A DNA stretch of 32,180 bases from an uncultured Eubacteriales bacterium (GCA_902760595.1 CACWHI010000028.1:1-32180), one strand, 5' to 3'; counted from the stretch's first letter, positions 16,807 through 24,712 are shown. Notes: generated by a model from the sequence alone, not told the origin. Numbers and translations are program-made.

Positions 16807-17316
16807 ATGTTCAACCCGTTAAGCAAAAACGCCGGCAACACCACCCGCTGGCTGATCCTCGGCGCGCTGGGCATCCTGCTGATCATCAACCGCCGTTTCG
16901 CGCTCAATATCGCTTACATCATCTTCGCCATCGGCCTGATGCTGGCCGGCGTGGCAAGCGTGATCGGCTGGTGGGAGGACCGCCGGCTCGGCAACGAAGA
17001 GCTGGTGAGCCTGGTCAGCGGCATCGCCATGTTTGTGATCGGCCTGTGGATCATCCGCAATCCCAACAGCTTCGACAAGATCATCAACGTCCTGATCGGC
17101 CTGGTGCTGATCGTCACCTGCGCCAGCTGGCTCAGTATGAACGGCCAGTCCGACCAGAACAAGCTGATGCGGATCCTGAGCATCGTCGGCATCGTGGTCG
17201 GCATCCTGATCACCTTTTCCCACGCGGCTACCGGCTGGATCGCCACCGCGGGCGGCATCGGCCTGATCTACACCGCCGTTACCGGCCTGATCGGCGAAAA
17301 GGTTTTCCACAGCTGA
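16807..17316 (+). CDS. DUF308/HdeD-like membrane protein
   Basis: 169-aa integral membrane protein, almost all hydrophobic, with about six helices in three hairpins separated by short polar turns (NRR at 29-31, EDRRLGNEE near 57-65, NGQSDQNKL near 112-120). This repeated two-helix plan matches the DUF308 family that includes HdeD. HdeD is an acid-resistance protein in enterobacteria, but the function in Firmicutes is unknown. AGGAGG is 10 nt before the ATG. The gene is monocistronic: its terminator lies inside the convergent barstar gene, whose stop codon directly abuts this one. Confidence 0.7.
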   Translation: MFNPLSKNAGNTTRWLILGALGILLIINRRFALNIAYIIFAIGLMLAGVASVIGWWEDRRLGNEELVSLVSGIAMFVIGLWIIRNPNSFDKIINVLIGLVLIVTCASWLSMNGQSDQNKLMRILSIVGIVVGILITFSHAATGWIATAGGIGLIYTAVTGLIGEKVFHS

Positions 17317-17571
17317 TCAGTCATAAAACGAGATCTTCAGCCTATCCGACTGCGCGTCCTGAAGGACGCGCAGTATTTTTTCGCCGTAGGCGTTCAGGCT
17401 GCGCCGCAGCGCGGCCGTATGATACAGCCGGATCTCCCCGGTCAGGTCCGTCAGGCAGTCATACAGCGCGTCCAGGTTCGCGCCGTAATACGCCGGAAAG
17501 CCCATGGCCTCCGCCATATGCGTGTGCGCCTTTTCCCGCGTGCCCATCATCGCCCCGTCAAGAATATACAT
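17317..17571 (-). CDS. Barstar-family ribonuclease inhibitor
   Basis: 84-aa cytoplasmic protein that should bind and block a barnase-type RNase before export. Its core FPAYYGANLDALYDCLTD (25-42) lines up with the inhibitory helix of B. amyloliquefaciens barstar. Residues matching Tyr29, Asp35, Asp39 and Thr42 of barstar are all kept (Tyr28, Asp34, Asp38, Thr41). AGGAGG sits 7 nt before the ATG. It is third in the exoA operon, 24 nt after the glycosidase-domain gene. The matching barnase gene is at 21094 on the other strand. Its coding sequence also contains, on the opposite strand, the terminator of the DUF308 gene. Confidence 0.88.
   Translation of the reverse strand: MYILDGAMMGTREKAHTHMAEAMGFPAYYGANLDALYDCLTDLTGEIRLYHTAALRRSLNAYGEKILRVLQDAQSDRLKISFYD
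17349..17381 (+). terminator. Intrinsic terminator of the DUF308 gene, inside the barstar gene
   Basis: Two 11-nt arms (17349-17359 and 17364-17374) pair perfectly around the tetraloop TGAA and are followed by ATTTTTT. This is a textbook rho-independent terminator on the plus strand. On the minus strand the same bases encode barstar residues around RVLQDAQ, and there is no U-tract in that direction, so barstar transcription is not stopped. Confidence 0.85.
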
Positions 17572-17595
17572 CCCATTTCCTCCTAAACGATTCGG

Positions 17596-18879
17596 TTACT
17601 GTAAGATCAACGCCAGTGCGCTCCCTACGGGGATCTGCCGGTTCGTCGCGGCGAAATCCGTGATCAGCCGCAGCCTGTCGCTGATCCTGAGCACCATGGC
17701 GGTCGAGCTGCCGCCGTCCAGGTTCACCGCGGTGTACGCGTCCAGATCGCAGAGCAGCGTCTGCACTTCGTCCAGGGTCATTCCGAAATAATCCGGCTTA
17801 TACCCGTCCAGCGCTAAAATGAAATAGCCTCCGTCCTCACGCAGGCCGAACACCGTGCGCGCGTGGTGGCGGTAATAAAAGTAATCCACGTCCTCCGAGA
17901 TCGCCTTGAACGGGCCCAGGTCCGTGGGCTCTCCCTCAAGCATCAGCAGGGGCCCGCCGTCCGGGCGTCCGCCGCCCAGCACGCTCACCGCGCTGTCAAA
18001 GGGCGGCTCCGCCGTCAGGGTCAGCGTCACGCTGTCGCCGGCCTTCAGCTGCCGCAGCAGCGTCGCGCCCTCGCCCGTGCCGGACAGGATCATCCGGCCC
18101 TTGCTCAGCGTGGTCCCGCCCTTTTTGTGCCGCCTGTTGACGCGCTCCACACGCGCGGTGATCGTCCCGCCCGTCAGCGCGCCGTCCGGCACGATCAGGG
18201 CTTCGGTGCCGCCGTTCGGCGTGTCGGTCGCCTTCCAGAAATCGGGCGTATACAGCACCAGCTGGTTGTCCTTCCGCGCCACGCGCACGTTTTCGGGCGA
18301 TATATCCAGCCGGGAGGTGTCCCCCCTCAGCCCGTTCAGCGCGTTGACCGGGACCTCCGTACCGTCCGGCATCGTCAGGGTGATATTTTCCCGGACCTGA
18401 CCGATGAACGGCGTTCCGTCCGCCGCGACGCCGACGGCCCAGCCCTCCGGGAATTCTCCCGCGATCCGCCATTCCCCATCCGTCTTCAGGTGCCCGACGG
18501 AGCCTCCGGCCCTGATATCAAAGAAATCCCCGTTCACCCCGGCCAGGATGGTGCCTCGCACCGTCTGTTCCGCGTTTTTGAGGATCGTCAGCGGCGTTTT
18601 CAGCGACTTGTGGATCCTGACCCCGCTGGGCAGCGCCACCGGACGCACGCGGCCGATCGCCTTTTTTTCCACCTCGATCAGGTGGATACGCTGGCCCCTC
18701 TGCGCGTTGCCGTCCTCAGGCAGCAGCTCGTAGAGGTAGTAGGTCACCCCGTCCGCCATTTTCTTGGTCAGGCTGTCGCGGATCGTATAGCCGGTAAACG
18801 CGCGTTCCTCGGCCATTCCACCGGACCACCACAGCAGGCCGGCCAGCAGCAGCGCCGCTGCACAGCGCAGCTTCATCAT
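17596..18879 (-). CDS. Exported phosphodiester glycosidase-domain (NAGPA) protein
   Basis: 427-aa protein with a signal peptide ([18 protein letters not shown], cleavage near GGMA-E). The rest resembles the NAGPA phosphodiester-glycosidase fold. Hallmarks are AGVNGDFFD (113-121) and near the end [14 protein letters not shown] (385-398), the two conserved loops of the active site. In mammals the family removes GlcNAc from mannose-6-phosphate caps. Bacterial members are thought to act on envelope or exopolysaccharide linkages, but the substrate here is unknown. The ATG overlaps the exoA stop (ATGATGA). The frame is open upstream inside exoA, which is not used. Barstar follows at 24 nt. Confidence 0.8.
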   Translation of the reverse strand: MMKLRCAAALLLAGLLWWSGGMAEERAFTGYTIRDSLTKKMADGVTYYLYELLPEDGNAQRGQRIHLIEVEKKAIGRVRPVALPSGVRIHKSLKTPLTILKNAEQTVRGTILAGVNGDFFDIRAGGSVGHLKTDGEWRIAGEFPEGWAVGVAADGTPFIGQVRENITLTMPDGTEVPVNALNGLRGDTSRLDISPENVRVARKDNQLVLYTPDFWKATDTPNGGTEALIVPDGALTGGTITARVERVNRRHKKGGTTLSKGRMILSGTGEGATLLRQLKAGDSVTLTLTAEPPFDSAVSVLGGGRPDGGPLLMLEGEPTDLGPFKAISEDVDYFYYRHHARTVFGLREDGGYFILALDGYKPDYFGMTLDEVQTLLCDLDAYTAVNLDGGSSTAMVLRISDRLRLITDFAATNRQIPVGSALALILQ

Positions 18880-19628
18880 TTGAGCACCAGCTCCACCGGG
18901 CAGTGATCCGAACCGAAGATCTCCTGGTGGATGGACGCGCTCTCGATCCGTTCCTTCATGGAATCGGACACGATGAAATAGTCGATGCGCCATCCCGCGT
19001 TCCGGTCGCGTGCGCGGAAACGGTAGCTCCACCAGGAATACTGCTCCGCGGCGTCCGGGTGCAGGTAACGGAAGCTGTCCACATATCCGGCCCGCAGGAG
19101 CGCGGAAAACTTTCCCCGCTCCTGGTCCGTGAACCCCGCGTTCTGGTGGTTCGCGGTCGGGTTTTTCAGGTCGATCGGCTGGTGCGCCACATTCAGGTCC
19201 CCGCAGAACACCACCGGCTTTTCCTGCTTGAGCGAGTTGACGTACGCTAAAAAGTCGTCCTCCCAGGTCATGCGGTAATCCAGGCGCTTGAGGCCGTCCT
19301 GGGAGTTCGGCGTATACACCGTCAGGAACCAGAAATCCCCCATATCCAGCGCGATGACGCGGCCCTCGTGGTCATGCTGCTCGATCCCGATGCCGTACCG
19401 GACCCGCTTCGGCTCCGCCTTCGTAAATATGGCCGTCCCGGAATAGCCCTTCTTTTCCGCGTAATTCCAGTAGGCGTGGTAGCCCTCCGGCGCGAAATCC
19501 GTCTGTCCCTCCTGCAGCTTGGTCTCCTGCAGACAGAAGATGTCCGCGTCAAGCGCTCTGAACGTATCCTCAAACCCCTTGGTCATGCACGCACGCAGTC
19601 CGTTGACGTTCCACGAAATCAGCTTCAT
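18876..19628 (-). CDS. exoA: Exodeoxyribonuclease III (AP endonuclease)
   Basis: 250-aa cytoplasmic base-excision repair enzyme that cuts abasic sites and trims 3' ends. All catalytic residues of the EEP family are in place: Asn7 (SWNVNGLR), Glu35 (LQETKLQ), Tyr105 (YTPNSQ), Asp144 and Asn146 (GDLNVAHQP), Asp216 (RIDYF) and Asp241-His242 (GSDHCPVE). The start at 19628 is chosen because GGGAG lies 8 nt before it; an ATG six codons upstream has no SD. It is first in an operon with the glycosidase and barstar genes, driven by the promoter at 19656-19684. Confidence 0.94.
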   Translation of the reverse strand: MKLISWNVNGLRACMTKGFEDTFRALDADIFCLQETKLQEGQTDFAPEGYHAYWNYAEKKGYSGTAIFTKAEPKRVRYGIGIEQHDHEGRVIALDMGDFWFLTVYTPNSQDGLKRLDYRMTWEDDFLAYVNSLKQEKPVVFCGDLNVAHQPIDLKNPTANHQNAGFTDQERGKFSALLRAGYVDSFRYLHPDAAEQYSWWSYRFRARDRNAGWRIDYFIVSDSMKERIESASIHQEIFGSDHCPVELVLK

Positions 19629-19655
19629 ACCGCACGCTCCCTTCATGATGGTGCT

Positions 19656-19684
19656 ATTTTAATAAGAATTCCACATATTGTCAA
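19656..19684 (-). promoter_or_regulatory. Sigma-A promoter for the exoA operon
   Basis: On the minus strand a perfect TTGACA (19679-19684), a 17-bp spacer and TAAAAT (19656-19661). This is one of the best promoters in the window and drives exoA, the glycosidase gene and barstar. Confidence 0.8.
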
Positions 19685-19959
19685 CGATGCCTTCAATGAC
19701 ACATTTTATTCTTGAAAATTACAAATATTTGTGCAATAATAGAACACGATTAAACAGGCGTGCACAGACGGCGATGAAATAATCCCCAGACCGTCCTGAG
19801 CTTTTCACCTGTTTATCCATAGTTATGGATAAATAAAAACGCCTTTCAGATCAAATGATTTTTACACTTATTCGCAGTTTCGGCAGGCTCTTAGATGACG
19901 ACTTGTTATAGAATATATAATAATTCTTCACTCTGCCCGGCCGAGGAAAGGAACCTACC
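19685..19959. other. AT-rich intergenic region upstream of dnaN
   Basis: This is the most AT-rich segment of the window. It contains the TTATCCATA palindrome at 19812-19833 and AT-rich -10 candidates just before dnaN, TAGAAT at 19909-19914 and TATAAT at 19916-19921. Neither has a convincing -35 box. No small gene or RNA was recognised. The region separates the divergent exoA and dnaN operons. Confidence 0.5.
19812..19833. promoter_or_regulatory. DnaA-box-like palindrome
   Basis: TTATCCATA (19813-19821) and its inverse TATGGATAA (19824-19832) are separated by GT, and one further pair extends each arm to 10 bp. Each half differs at one base from the DnaA box TTATCCACA. It could be a DnaA-controlled site for dnaN or part of an origin, but only these two boxes are seen. 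A generic regulator site is equally possible. Confidence 0.4.
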
Positions 19960-21081
19960 GTGTTACAGGAATTCAATGTCAGCACGAATGAAATGAACAA
20001 AGGGCTCAGTCTGGTGACCCATGCCCTGTCCGCGAGGCCGGTCAAGACCATCTATAACGGCGTTCTTGTCGATGCGAAGGACAATATGCTGGTCATGACC
20101 GCCACAGACGGTGAAATGACGATCCGCACCAGCGTGGACGCCGAAGTCAAAACGCCCGGTGAGACCGTTTTTCCGGCCAAGCTGCTCTCCGAGCTGATCC
20201 GCCGCCAGAGCATGGGCGAGGTCAGCTTTTCCGTGGAGGACAATAACGTCGCCCGCATCAACAGCCTGGGCAGCAAAACGAACATGATGGGCATGAACGC
20301 GGAGGATTTTCCCGAGATCCGGGATATTTCCAACGCGCAGGAGGTCCACCTGCCCGCGGGCAAGCTGCGCAACGCCATTTCGCGCATCATGTTCGCCGTG
20401 TCCACGGATGAGAGCCGCAAGACGCTGACCGGTATCCTGATGGAGTTCTACGCCAGCGAGACGCGCCTGGTCAGCATCGACGGCTTCCGCATGGCCCTGA
20501 TGAATATCGAGGCGGAAAACGAGGTCCCCGCCGGGAAGGAGTTTTCCAGCGTCATCATTTCCGGACGCATCCTCAACGAGCTCAGCAAGATCCTTCCGGA
20601 CGACGATACGGAGGTCACCCTGTGCTTTAACGCGTCCCATGTGGTCATCAGCTTCGGCACGGTGCGCCTGTATACCACGCTGCTGATCGGCGAGTTCATC
20701 GATTATAAGCACATCCTGCCCACCTCCGCCCAGACGGAGATCGAGGTTGAGAAGACGCCCCTGTTCGACGCGCTGGAGCGCTGCAGCCTGATGGCGCGCG
20801 AGGGCAAGAGCAACCTGATCACCATGGAGATCGGGGAGACCGGCCTGCGCATGAACAGCCGCGCGGAACGCGGCGACGTGCATGAAGAGCTGCCGGTGCT
20901 GCTGCACGGCCAGCCGCTCAAGATCTCCTTCAACTCCCAGTACCTGATGGACGTCATCCGCAACGTAGAGGCGAAGGAGATCCGCATGTGCTTCCAGACC
21001 AACGTGTCCCCCTGCATCGTCCGGCCGAAGGAAGGCAACCAGTTCGTTTTCCTCGTGCTGCCGATCAGGACCTTCGACTGA
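19960..21081 (+). CDS. dnaN: DNA polymerase III beta subunit (sliding clamp)
   Basis: 373-aa ring-forming processivity clamp that holds replication and repair proteins on DNA. It has three clamp domains (about 1-120, 128-247 and 249-373) and ends with the family's C-terminal strand FVFLVLPIRTFD. The start is GTG (read as Met), with AAAGGA 7 nt upstream. It is not next to dnaA or recF, its usual neighbours. It lies beside exoA, divergently, and heads a transcript with a barnase gene 12 nt downstream. A palindrome of two DnaA-box-like sites lies about 130 bp upstream. Confidence 0.95.
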   Translation: MLQEFNVSTNEMNKGLSLVTHALSARPVKTIYNGVLVDAKDNMLVMTATDGEMTIRTSVDAEVKTPGETVFPAKLLSELIRRQSMGEVSFSVEDNNVARINSLGSKTNMMGMNAEDFPEIRDISNAQEVHLPAGKLRNAISRIMFAVSTDESRKTLTGILMEFYASETRLVSIDGFRMALMNIEAENEVPAGKEFSSVIISGRILNELSKILPDDDTEVTLCFNASHVVISFGTVRLYTTLLIGEFIDYKHILPTSAQTEIEVEKTPLFDALERCSLMAREGKSNLITMEIGETGLRMNSRAERGDVHEELPVLLHGQPLKISFNSQYLMDVIRNVEAKEIRMCFQTNVSPCIVRPKEGNQFVFLVLPIRTFD

Positions 21082-21093
21082 CGGGAAACGGGT

Positions 21094-21627
21094 ATGAAAA
21101 GCAGACGATTATCCGCGCTGCTGCTGGCTGTCCTGCTGCTGACGGCGCTGGGCGGCCCCGCGGAGGCGCGTTCAAGGAAAAAGAAAACGCCGACGCCCAC
21201 GGTGCGCGCGACCGCCACGGCCACGCCATCCGCGACTCCCGGACCGCAGGAGCTTTTTGTCGAGGAGAACGGGGAGTACACCGATAAGGAGCACGTGGCG
21301 GCGTATCTCCGCGCGTATCACCGGCTGCCCTCCAATTACATCACCAAGCGAGACGCGCAGAACCTGGGCTGGAGCGGCAACGGCGGCGAAAGCATCTGGA
21401 AATACGCGCCCGGCAAAAGCATCGGCGGCAGCCGCTTCGGAAATTATGAGGGAAGTCTGCCGGACGAGGAAGGCCGGCGCTGGTACGAGTGCGATATCGA
21501 CTATAACGGGAAAAGCCGCGGCAAAAAACGCATCGTCTATTCGAACGACGGGCTGATCTATTACACCGAGGACCATTACACCACCTTTGAGGATATCACC
21601 GAGCCGGAAACCCGGGCGGGACCCTGA
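21094..21627 (+). CDS. Secreted barnase-family ribonuclease
   Basis: 177-aa extracellular guanyl-type RNase. Residues 1-25 are a signal peptide, and 28-52 form a basic then Thr/Pro/Ala-rich linker. Residues 60-168 follow B. amyloliquefaciens barnase closely throughout (for example YHRLPSNYITKRDAQ at 75-89, APGKSIGG at 105-112 and DHYTTF at 160-165). The catalytic set is complete: Lys85 (barnase Lys27), Glu132 (Glu73, general base), Arg142 and Arg146 (Arg83 and Arg87) and His161 (His102, general acid). It lies 12 nt after dnaN with only a weak SD, which may keep levels low. The inhibitor barstar is encoded 3.5 kb away on the other strand. Toxic or nutrient-scavenging use outside the cell is inferred. 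Confidence 0.92.
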   Translation: MKSRRLSALLLAVLLLTALGGPAEARSRKKKTPTPTVRATATATPSATPGPQELFVEENGEYTDKEHVAAYLRAYHRLPSNYITKRDAQNLGWSGNGGESIWKYAPGKSIGGSRFGNYEGSLPDEEGRRWYECDIDYNGKSRGKKRIVYSNDGLIYYTEDHYTTFEDITEPETRAGP

Positions 21628-21681
21628 AATCTGTGCCTGACAGCGGAAGCTGAACCAATAAGAAAAGGAGTGCAGTCGGAA

Positions 21682-22674
21682 ATGAAGAAAGCATTGATCA
21701 TCGTTTGTTCGTGCCTGTTGATCGCGGTGGTGGCGCTGTGCGTCGTGTGGAGCAATCTCAGCAGCCAGAAGACGGAGCTGGCGGATAAGCTGGAAGTTTC
21801 CGACCGCACGCTGAAGGCCACGTCCGACCAGGCGCTGGGCCTTGAAAACGATAAAAAGGCCGCTGAAGCCAAGGTGACAGAGCTGGAAGAAAAGCTGAAG
21901 GCTGCCGAGGAAAAGGCCGCCGCCGCTGAGGAAGCGCTGACGAAGACGCAGAGCGAGATGGAGACCCAGAAGAAGGACGCCGAAAACCAGCTGAAGGAAT
22001 CCGCGGAGTCGGTGGAAAGCGCCGTGACCCGCGCGGTCACTGCGGAGGAAAGTGCCCAGGCGCTGACCGAGCAGCTGTCGGCGGCGCAGCAGAGCCTCGC
22101 GGACGTGCAGAACCGCGCGACGGACGCCGAGCAGAATGTGGAGACCCTGACCGCGCAGATGGCGCAGGTGACCGCCCAGGCGGAAGCTGTGCTGGCCCAG
22201 AATACGGAGCTGGCTGCCGCGAACGAGACCCTGGCCGCTGAGGTGGAAACGCTGCAGGCGCAGCTGGCGGACGCGGTCGCCGCGAAGGAAGAGGCGGAAA
22301 AGAACTTCAACGCCGTGGCGGACAGCCTGCGCACCCTGTTCGCGCTGATCAACCCGCCTGCCGAACCGGAAGCGCCCGCGGAGCCTGAAGCGCCTGCCGC
22401 CGAGGAGGAAGCGAAGGCAAAAGAGCCCGCTGTGACGGAAGCCGTGGAAGCGCCTGAAGAACCGGCGGAGGAGCCGGTACCCGAAGCGGAAGAGGAGAAG
22501 GCTCCCGCCGAGGCACAGCCAGAGGAAGAGCCTGTAACGGAAGCGCCCGCGGAAGAAACCGCCGCAGAAGAAGCTCCCACCGCTGCAGAAGAAGCCGCGG
22601 AGCAAGAAACAGCCGAAGAAGCCCCTGCCCCGGAAAACGAAGCAGAGGAAGAGGCGGAAGCTCCCGCCGCGTGA
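21682..22674 (+). CDS. Membrane-anchored coiled-coil protein with acidic Ala/Glu/Pro tail
   Basis: 330-aa protein with no recognised family. Residues 6-23 form a hydrophobic anchor or uncleaved signal. About 28-225 is one long heptad-rich coiled coil dense in Ala, Glu, Lys and Gln. About 232-330 is low-complexity sequence made almost wholly of Glu, Ala and Pro, strongly acidic and probably disordered. It should sit outside the membrane as a dimeric rod with a flexible tail. ATG 21682 is used, with AGGAG 11 nt upstream; a GTG at 21670 overlaps that SD. It is third in the dnaN transcript, 54 nt after the RNase, and ends at a strong terminator. Its role is unknown. Confidence 0.7.
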   Translation: MKKALIIVCSCLLIAVVALCVVWSNLSSQKTELADKLEVSDRTLKATSDQALGLENDKKAAEAKVTELEEKLKAAEEKAAAAEEALTKTQSEMETQKKDAENQLKESAESVESAVTRAVTAEESAQALTEQLSAAQQSLADVQNRATDAEQNVETLTAQMAQVTAQAEAVLAQNTELAAANETLAAEVETLQAQLADAVAAKEEAEKNFNAVADSLRTLFALINPPAEPEAPAEPEAPAAEEEAKAKEPAVTEAVEAPEEPAEEPVPEAEEEKAPAEAQPEEEPVTEAPAEETAAEEAPTAAEEAAEQETAEEAPAPENEAEEEAEAPAA

Positions 22675-22696
22675 ACGTCAAGAAATAACAAAAAAG

Positions 22697-22725
22697 CAGG
22701 GACCGCGGTTCGCGGTCCCTGTTTT
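22697..22725. terminator. Bidirectional intrinsic terminator
   Basis: Arms of 11 nt (22697-22707 and 22711-22721) pair perfectly around a 3-nt loop. TTTT follows on the plus strand, and an A6 run precedes the stem, giving a U-tract on the minus strand. It serves the dnaN transcript and the convergent LysM gene. Confidence 0.9.
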
Positions 22726-22736
22726 AATAGGCTCTG

Positions 22737-23003
22737 TTACGCCATCGGGATGTAGATGTACTGACCGGTGTAGATGCGGTTGGCATCCTTGATCTTCGGG
22801 TTGGCCTTCATGATGCGGTACACGGTGGTGTTGTACTTGCGGGCGATGCGGCTCAGCGCGTCGCGGTACTGCACCTGGTAAACCAGGAAGCCTTCCTTCT
22901 CGGGCAGGGGACGGAATACGCCGCCGCTCACTTCGCTCATCTGGTCGTCGGTCAGTTCCTCAGCGATCATTTCGATGTTTTCCATGTTCTCGATCTCAGA
23001 CAT
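22737..23003 (-). CDS. Small LysM protein with double-glycine secretion leader
   Basis: 88-aa protein. Residues 1-28 are acidic and end in ELTDDQMSEVSGG. This is the leader pattern of bacteriocin-type peptides cleaved after Gly-Gly (27-28) by C39-peptidase ABC exporters. After an 11-residue linker, 42-86 is a single LysM peptidoglycan-binding domain ending in YTGQYIYIP. There is no Sec signal. The product after cleavage would be a 60-residue wall-binding protein. The start at 23003 is chosen because GGAGG lies 8 nt before it; the ATG at 23018 overlaps that SD. No exporter gene is in the window. The leader assignment is by motif only. Confidence 0.75.
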   Translation of the reverse strand: MSEIENMENIEMIAEELTDDQMSEVSGGVFRPLPEKEGFLVYQVQYRDALSRIARKYNTTVYRIMKANPKIKDANRIYTGQYIYIPMA

Positions 23004-23073
23004 TGTTGTATCCTCCATTTATCCTTTCGTTTCATTTTTGTTTTTCGGAAGCGCCGCTTGGTGTTTCCATGGA

Positions 23074-23103
23074 TATATACGCAGCCGCGGCACAGGGTGT
23101 CAG
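23074..23103 (-). promoter_or_regulatory. Possible promoter for the LysM gene
   Basis: On the minus strand CTGACA (23098-23103), an 18-bp spacer and TATATA (23074-23079), about 70 bp before the ATG. The -10 match is moderate. Confidence 0.4.
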
Positions 23104-23116
23104 TGAGAAACAAAAT

Positions 23117-23665
23117 TTATTTTAACTTGAGCCCGTCGCTGAAGGCCTTGCCCACGACCTCGCCCACGACGCGGTAGGCGTTGAAGGAGGGATCGAAGAT
23201 GATGGGACGCAGCTTGCCCAGGTCCACCTTGCCATTGGTCAGGATGCTTTCATCCGCCTGGGAGGAGACGATCTCGCCGATCAGGTAGCCGGTGGACGGA
23301 TCCCACTTCCGGACCTTGCATTCCAGGGTCAGGGGGTATTCCTCGATGATCGGGGCGTTGACATGCGTGCTCTTGTGCGTGTGGCAGCCGGCATTCTCGA
23401 TCTTGTTGATCTTTCTGCCGCTCTCCACGCCGAAATAGTCGGAGATCATCACGGTGTCCGCCGTGCCGAAGGCCACGGTGAAGGCGCCGGTCTTTTCAAA
23501 ATTCTCGGTGGTCTTGTGCTGGGAGAGCATGATGGTGATCTCGCCTTCGTCGCTCTGCATGCCCCAGGCCGCGTTCATGGCGTTCGGGACCCCGTTTTCG
23601 TCATACGTGCCGATGATCAGCACGCATTCGGGAGTGATAATGGAGCGCTTGCCGCTGAATTCCAT
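23117..23665 (-). CDS. Flavin reductase-like FMN-binding protein
   Basis: 182-aa protein of the flavin reductase-like (FMN-binding split-barrel) family. It has ITPECVLIIGTYDENGVPNAMNAAWG at the N-terminus, the usual strand-turn that opens the FMN site. The middle carries HKTTENFEKTGAFTVAF, and a G-Y-x-I-G-E strand lies near 125-130. Such proteins reduce flavins with NAD(P)H or use FMN for other redox steps; the substrate is unknown. It starts 3 nt after the DUF1292 stop. Its AGGAGG is formed by the last Glu codons of that gene, so it is translated as part of the ireB operon. Confidence 0.82.
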   Translation of the reverse strand: MEFSGKRSIITPECVLIIGTYDENGVPNAMNAAWGMQSDEGEITIMLSQHKTTENFEKTGAFTVAFGTADTVMISDYFGVESGRKINKIENAGCHTHKSTHVNAPIIEEYPLTLECKVRKWDPSTGYLIGEIVSSQADESILTNGKVDLGKLRPIIFDPSFNAYRVVGEVVGKAFSDGLKLK

Positions 23666-23668
23666 TAT

Positions 23669-23986
23669 TTATTCCTCCTCGTCCAGCATCTGTGTCAATT
23701 TCTCGAAAAGCACATCCACCAGGGCGTCGTCGTCGATGGAGACGTAGTAATCCTCGCCGTTCTCGTCCTGCTCGATCTTCATGAAGACCACGTAGCCGTT
23801 CTCGTCGTCGGCGTTTTCCTCGTCCTCGATGGGCATCAGGGCGATATACAGCTCACACTCGTGGTCAATGGTCGTGATATACTCAAAGCGGGTGGTGGTG
23901 CCGTCCTCGTCGGTCAGTTCCACGACGTCGGGGACCTCTTCCGTTTCTGGCTCCTCGTCGGGGCGGCGGATCTCGTCATTAGCCAT
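23669..23986 (-). CDS. DUF1292 (YrzB-like) protein from an internal start
   Basis: 105-aa product ([12 protein letters not shown] onward) in the same frame as the ruvX gene. AAAGGAG (23996-24002) lies 9 nt before its ATG, exactly as expected of an independent gene. The protein is very acidic and contains the DUF1292 core [16 protein letters not shown]. The function is unknown although the family accompanies ireB and ruvX across Firmicutes. It could be made alone, as the C-terminal half of the fusion, or both. Confidence 0.7.
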   Translation of the reverse strand: MANDEIRRPDEEPETEEVPDVVELTDEDGTTTRFEYITTIDHECELYIALMPIEDEENADDENGYVVFMKIEQDENGEDYYVSIDDDALVDVLFEKLTQMLDEEE

Positions 23987-24415
23987 TTCTTCATTCTCCT
24001 TTATGTTTTGTTGGTTGTCCAGCCAGGCCTGCAGGATCACGGCCGCGGCCACCTTGTCCACGGATTTTTTGCGGTCCTCGCGGCGCACGCCGCCCTCGAT
24101 CAGGGCGCGCTGGGCGCTGACGGTGGTCAGGCGCTCGTCCATCCATTCCACGGGCACGCCCTGGTCGGTGAGCACCTGCATGAAGCGCCGTACCTTCTCC
24201 GCCTGGAAGCCCACGGAGCCGTCCATGTTGCGTGGCAGGCCGCAGACGATCAGGTCCGCGCCGTGCTCCTCCATCAGCCGCAGGATCTCCCGGCTGTCCG
24301 GTCCCCAGCCGACCGACTGGATGACCGTCAGGGGGGACGCGATCAGCCGTCCCTCGTCGCTCAGCGCGACGCCGATGCGGCGGTCGCCTACGTCAAGACC
24401 CAGTACCCGGCTCAT
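23669..24415 (-). CDS. ruvX: RuvX/YqgF Holliday-junction resolvase-like protein fused to DUF1292
   Basis: 248-aa open frame combining two normally separate proteins. Residues 1-133 are complete RuvX (YqgF), an RNase H-fold nuclease tied to recombination and rRNA processing. It shows Asp8 (LDVGDRRIG), [15 protein letters not shown] (93-98) and Asp120 ([12 protein letters not shown]). Residues 144-248 are a complete acidic DUF1292 (YrzB-type) protein. No stop separates them; the join reads through QQNIKENEE. An internal SD and ATG could also yield DUF1292 alone (see next entry). The start overlaps the ireB stop by 4 nt. The order ireB-ruvX-DUF1292 is standard in Firmicutes, but fusion is not. 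Confidence 0.85.
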   Translation of the reverse strand: MSRVLGLDVGDRRIGVALSDEGRLIASPLTVIQSVGWGPDSREILRLMEEHGADLIVCGLPRNMDGSVGFQAEKVRRFMQVLTDQGVPVEWMDERLTTVSAQRALIEGGVRREDRKKSVDKVAAAVILQAWLDNQQNIKENEEMANDEIRRPDEEPETEEVPDVVELTDEDGTTTRFEYITTIDHECELYIALMPIEDEENADDENGYVVFMKIEQDENGEDYYVSIDDDALVDVLFEKLTQMLDEEE

Positions 24416-24681
24416 CGTACGGGAGGAAAGTGGCCCTGCAGGTAATAGCGGACCAGCTCTTCCAGGATCTCGTCGCGCTCCAGGCGGCAGATCATGCTGC
24501 GGGCGTTGTTGTAGCTGGTGATATAGGTGGGATCACCGGTCAGGATGAAGCCGACCAGCTGGGTGACCGGGTCATAGCCCTTTGCCTCCAGCGCGCTGTA
24601 CACATGTGCCAGGATCAGGGACGCTGTCTCCTGACCTTCAGAGAACCGCGTAAACTTGGTGGTGCCGTTCATCTCGGACAT
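24412..24681 (-). CDS. ireB: IreB family regulatory phosphoprotein
   Basis: 89-aa small cytoplasmic protein of the IreB/UPF0297 family. The central [20 protein letters not shown] and the C-terminal [14 protein letters not shown] are the family signature. In Enterococcus, IreB is phosphorylated by the PASTA kinase IreK and modulates cephalosporin resistance; the same role here is inferred. AAAGGAG is 10 nt before the ATG. It is first in its operon, with a promoter at 24713-24741, and overlaps ruvX by 4 nt. Confidence 0.93.
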   Translation of the reverse strand: MSEMNGTTKFTRFSEGQETASLILAHVYSALEAKGYDPVTQLVGFILTGDPTYITSYNNARSMICRLERDEILEELVRYYLQGHFPPVR

Positions 24682-24712
24682 GGTCGGTCATCTCCTTTCT
24701 ATCCATAGAAAC

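Noticed and set aside
19685-19959. Definite chromosomal replication origin
   Set aside because: Only two imperfect DnaA-like boxes are visible and dnaA is absent; the case is too weak to annotate as oriC.
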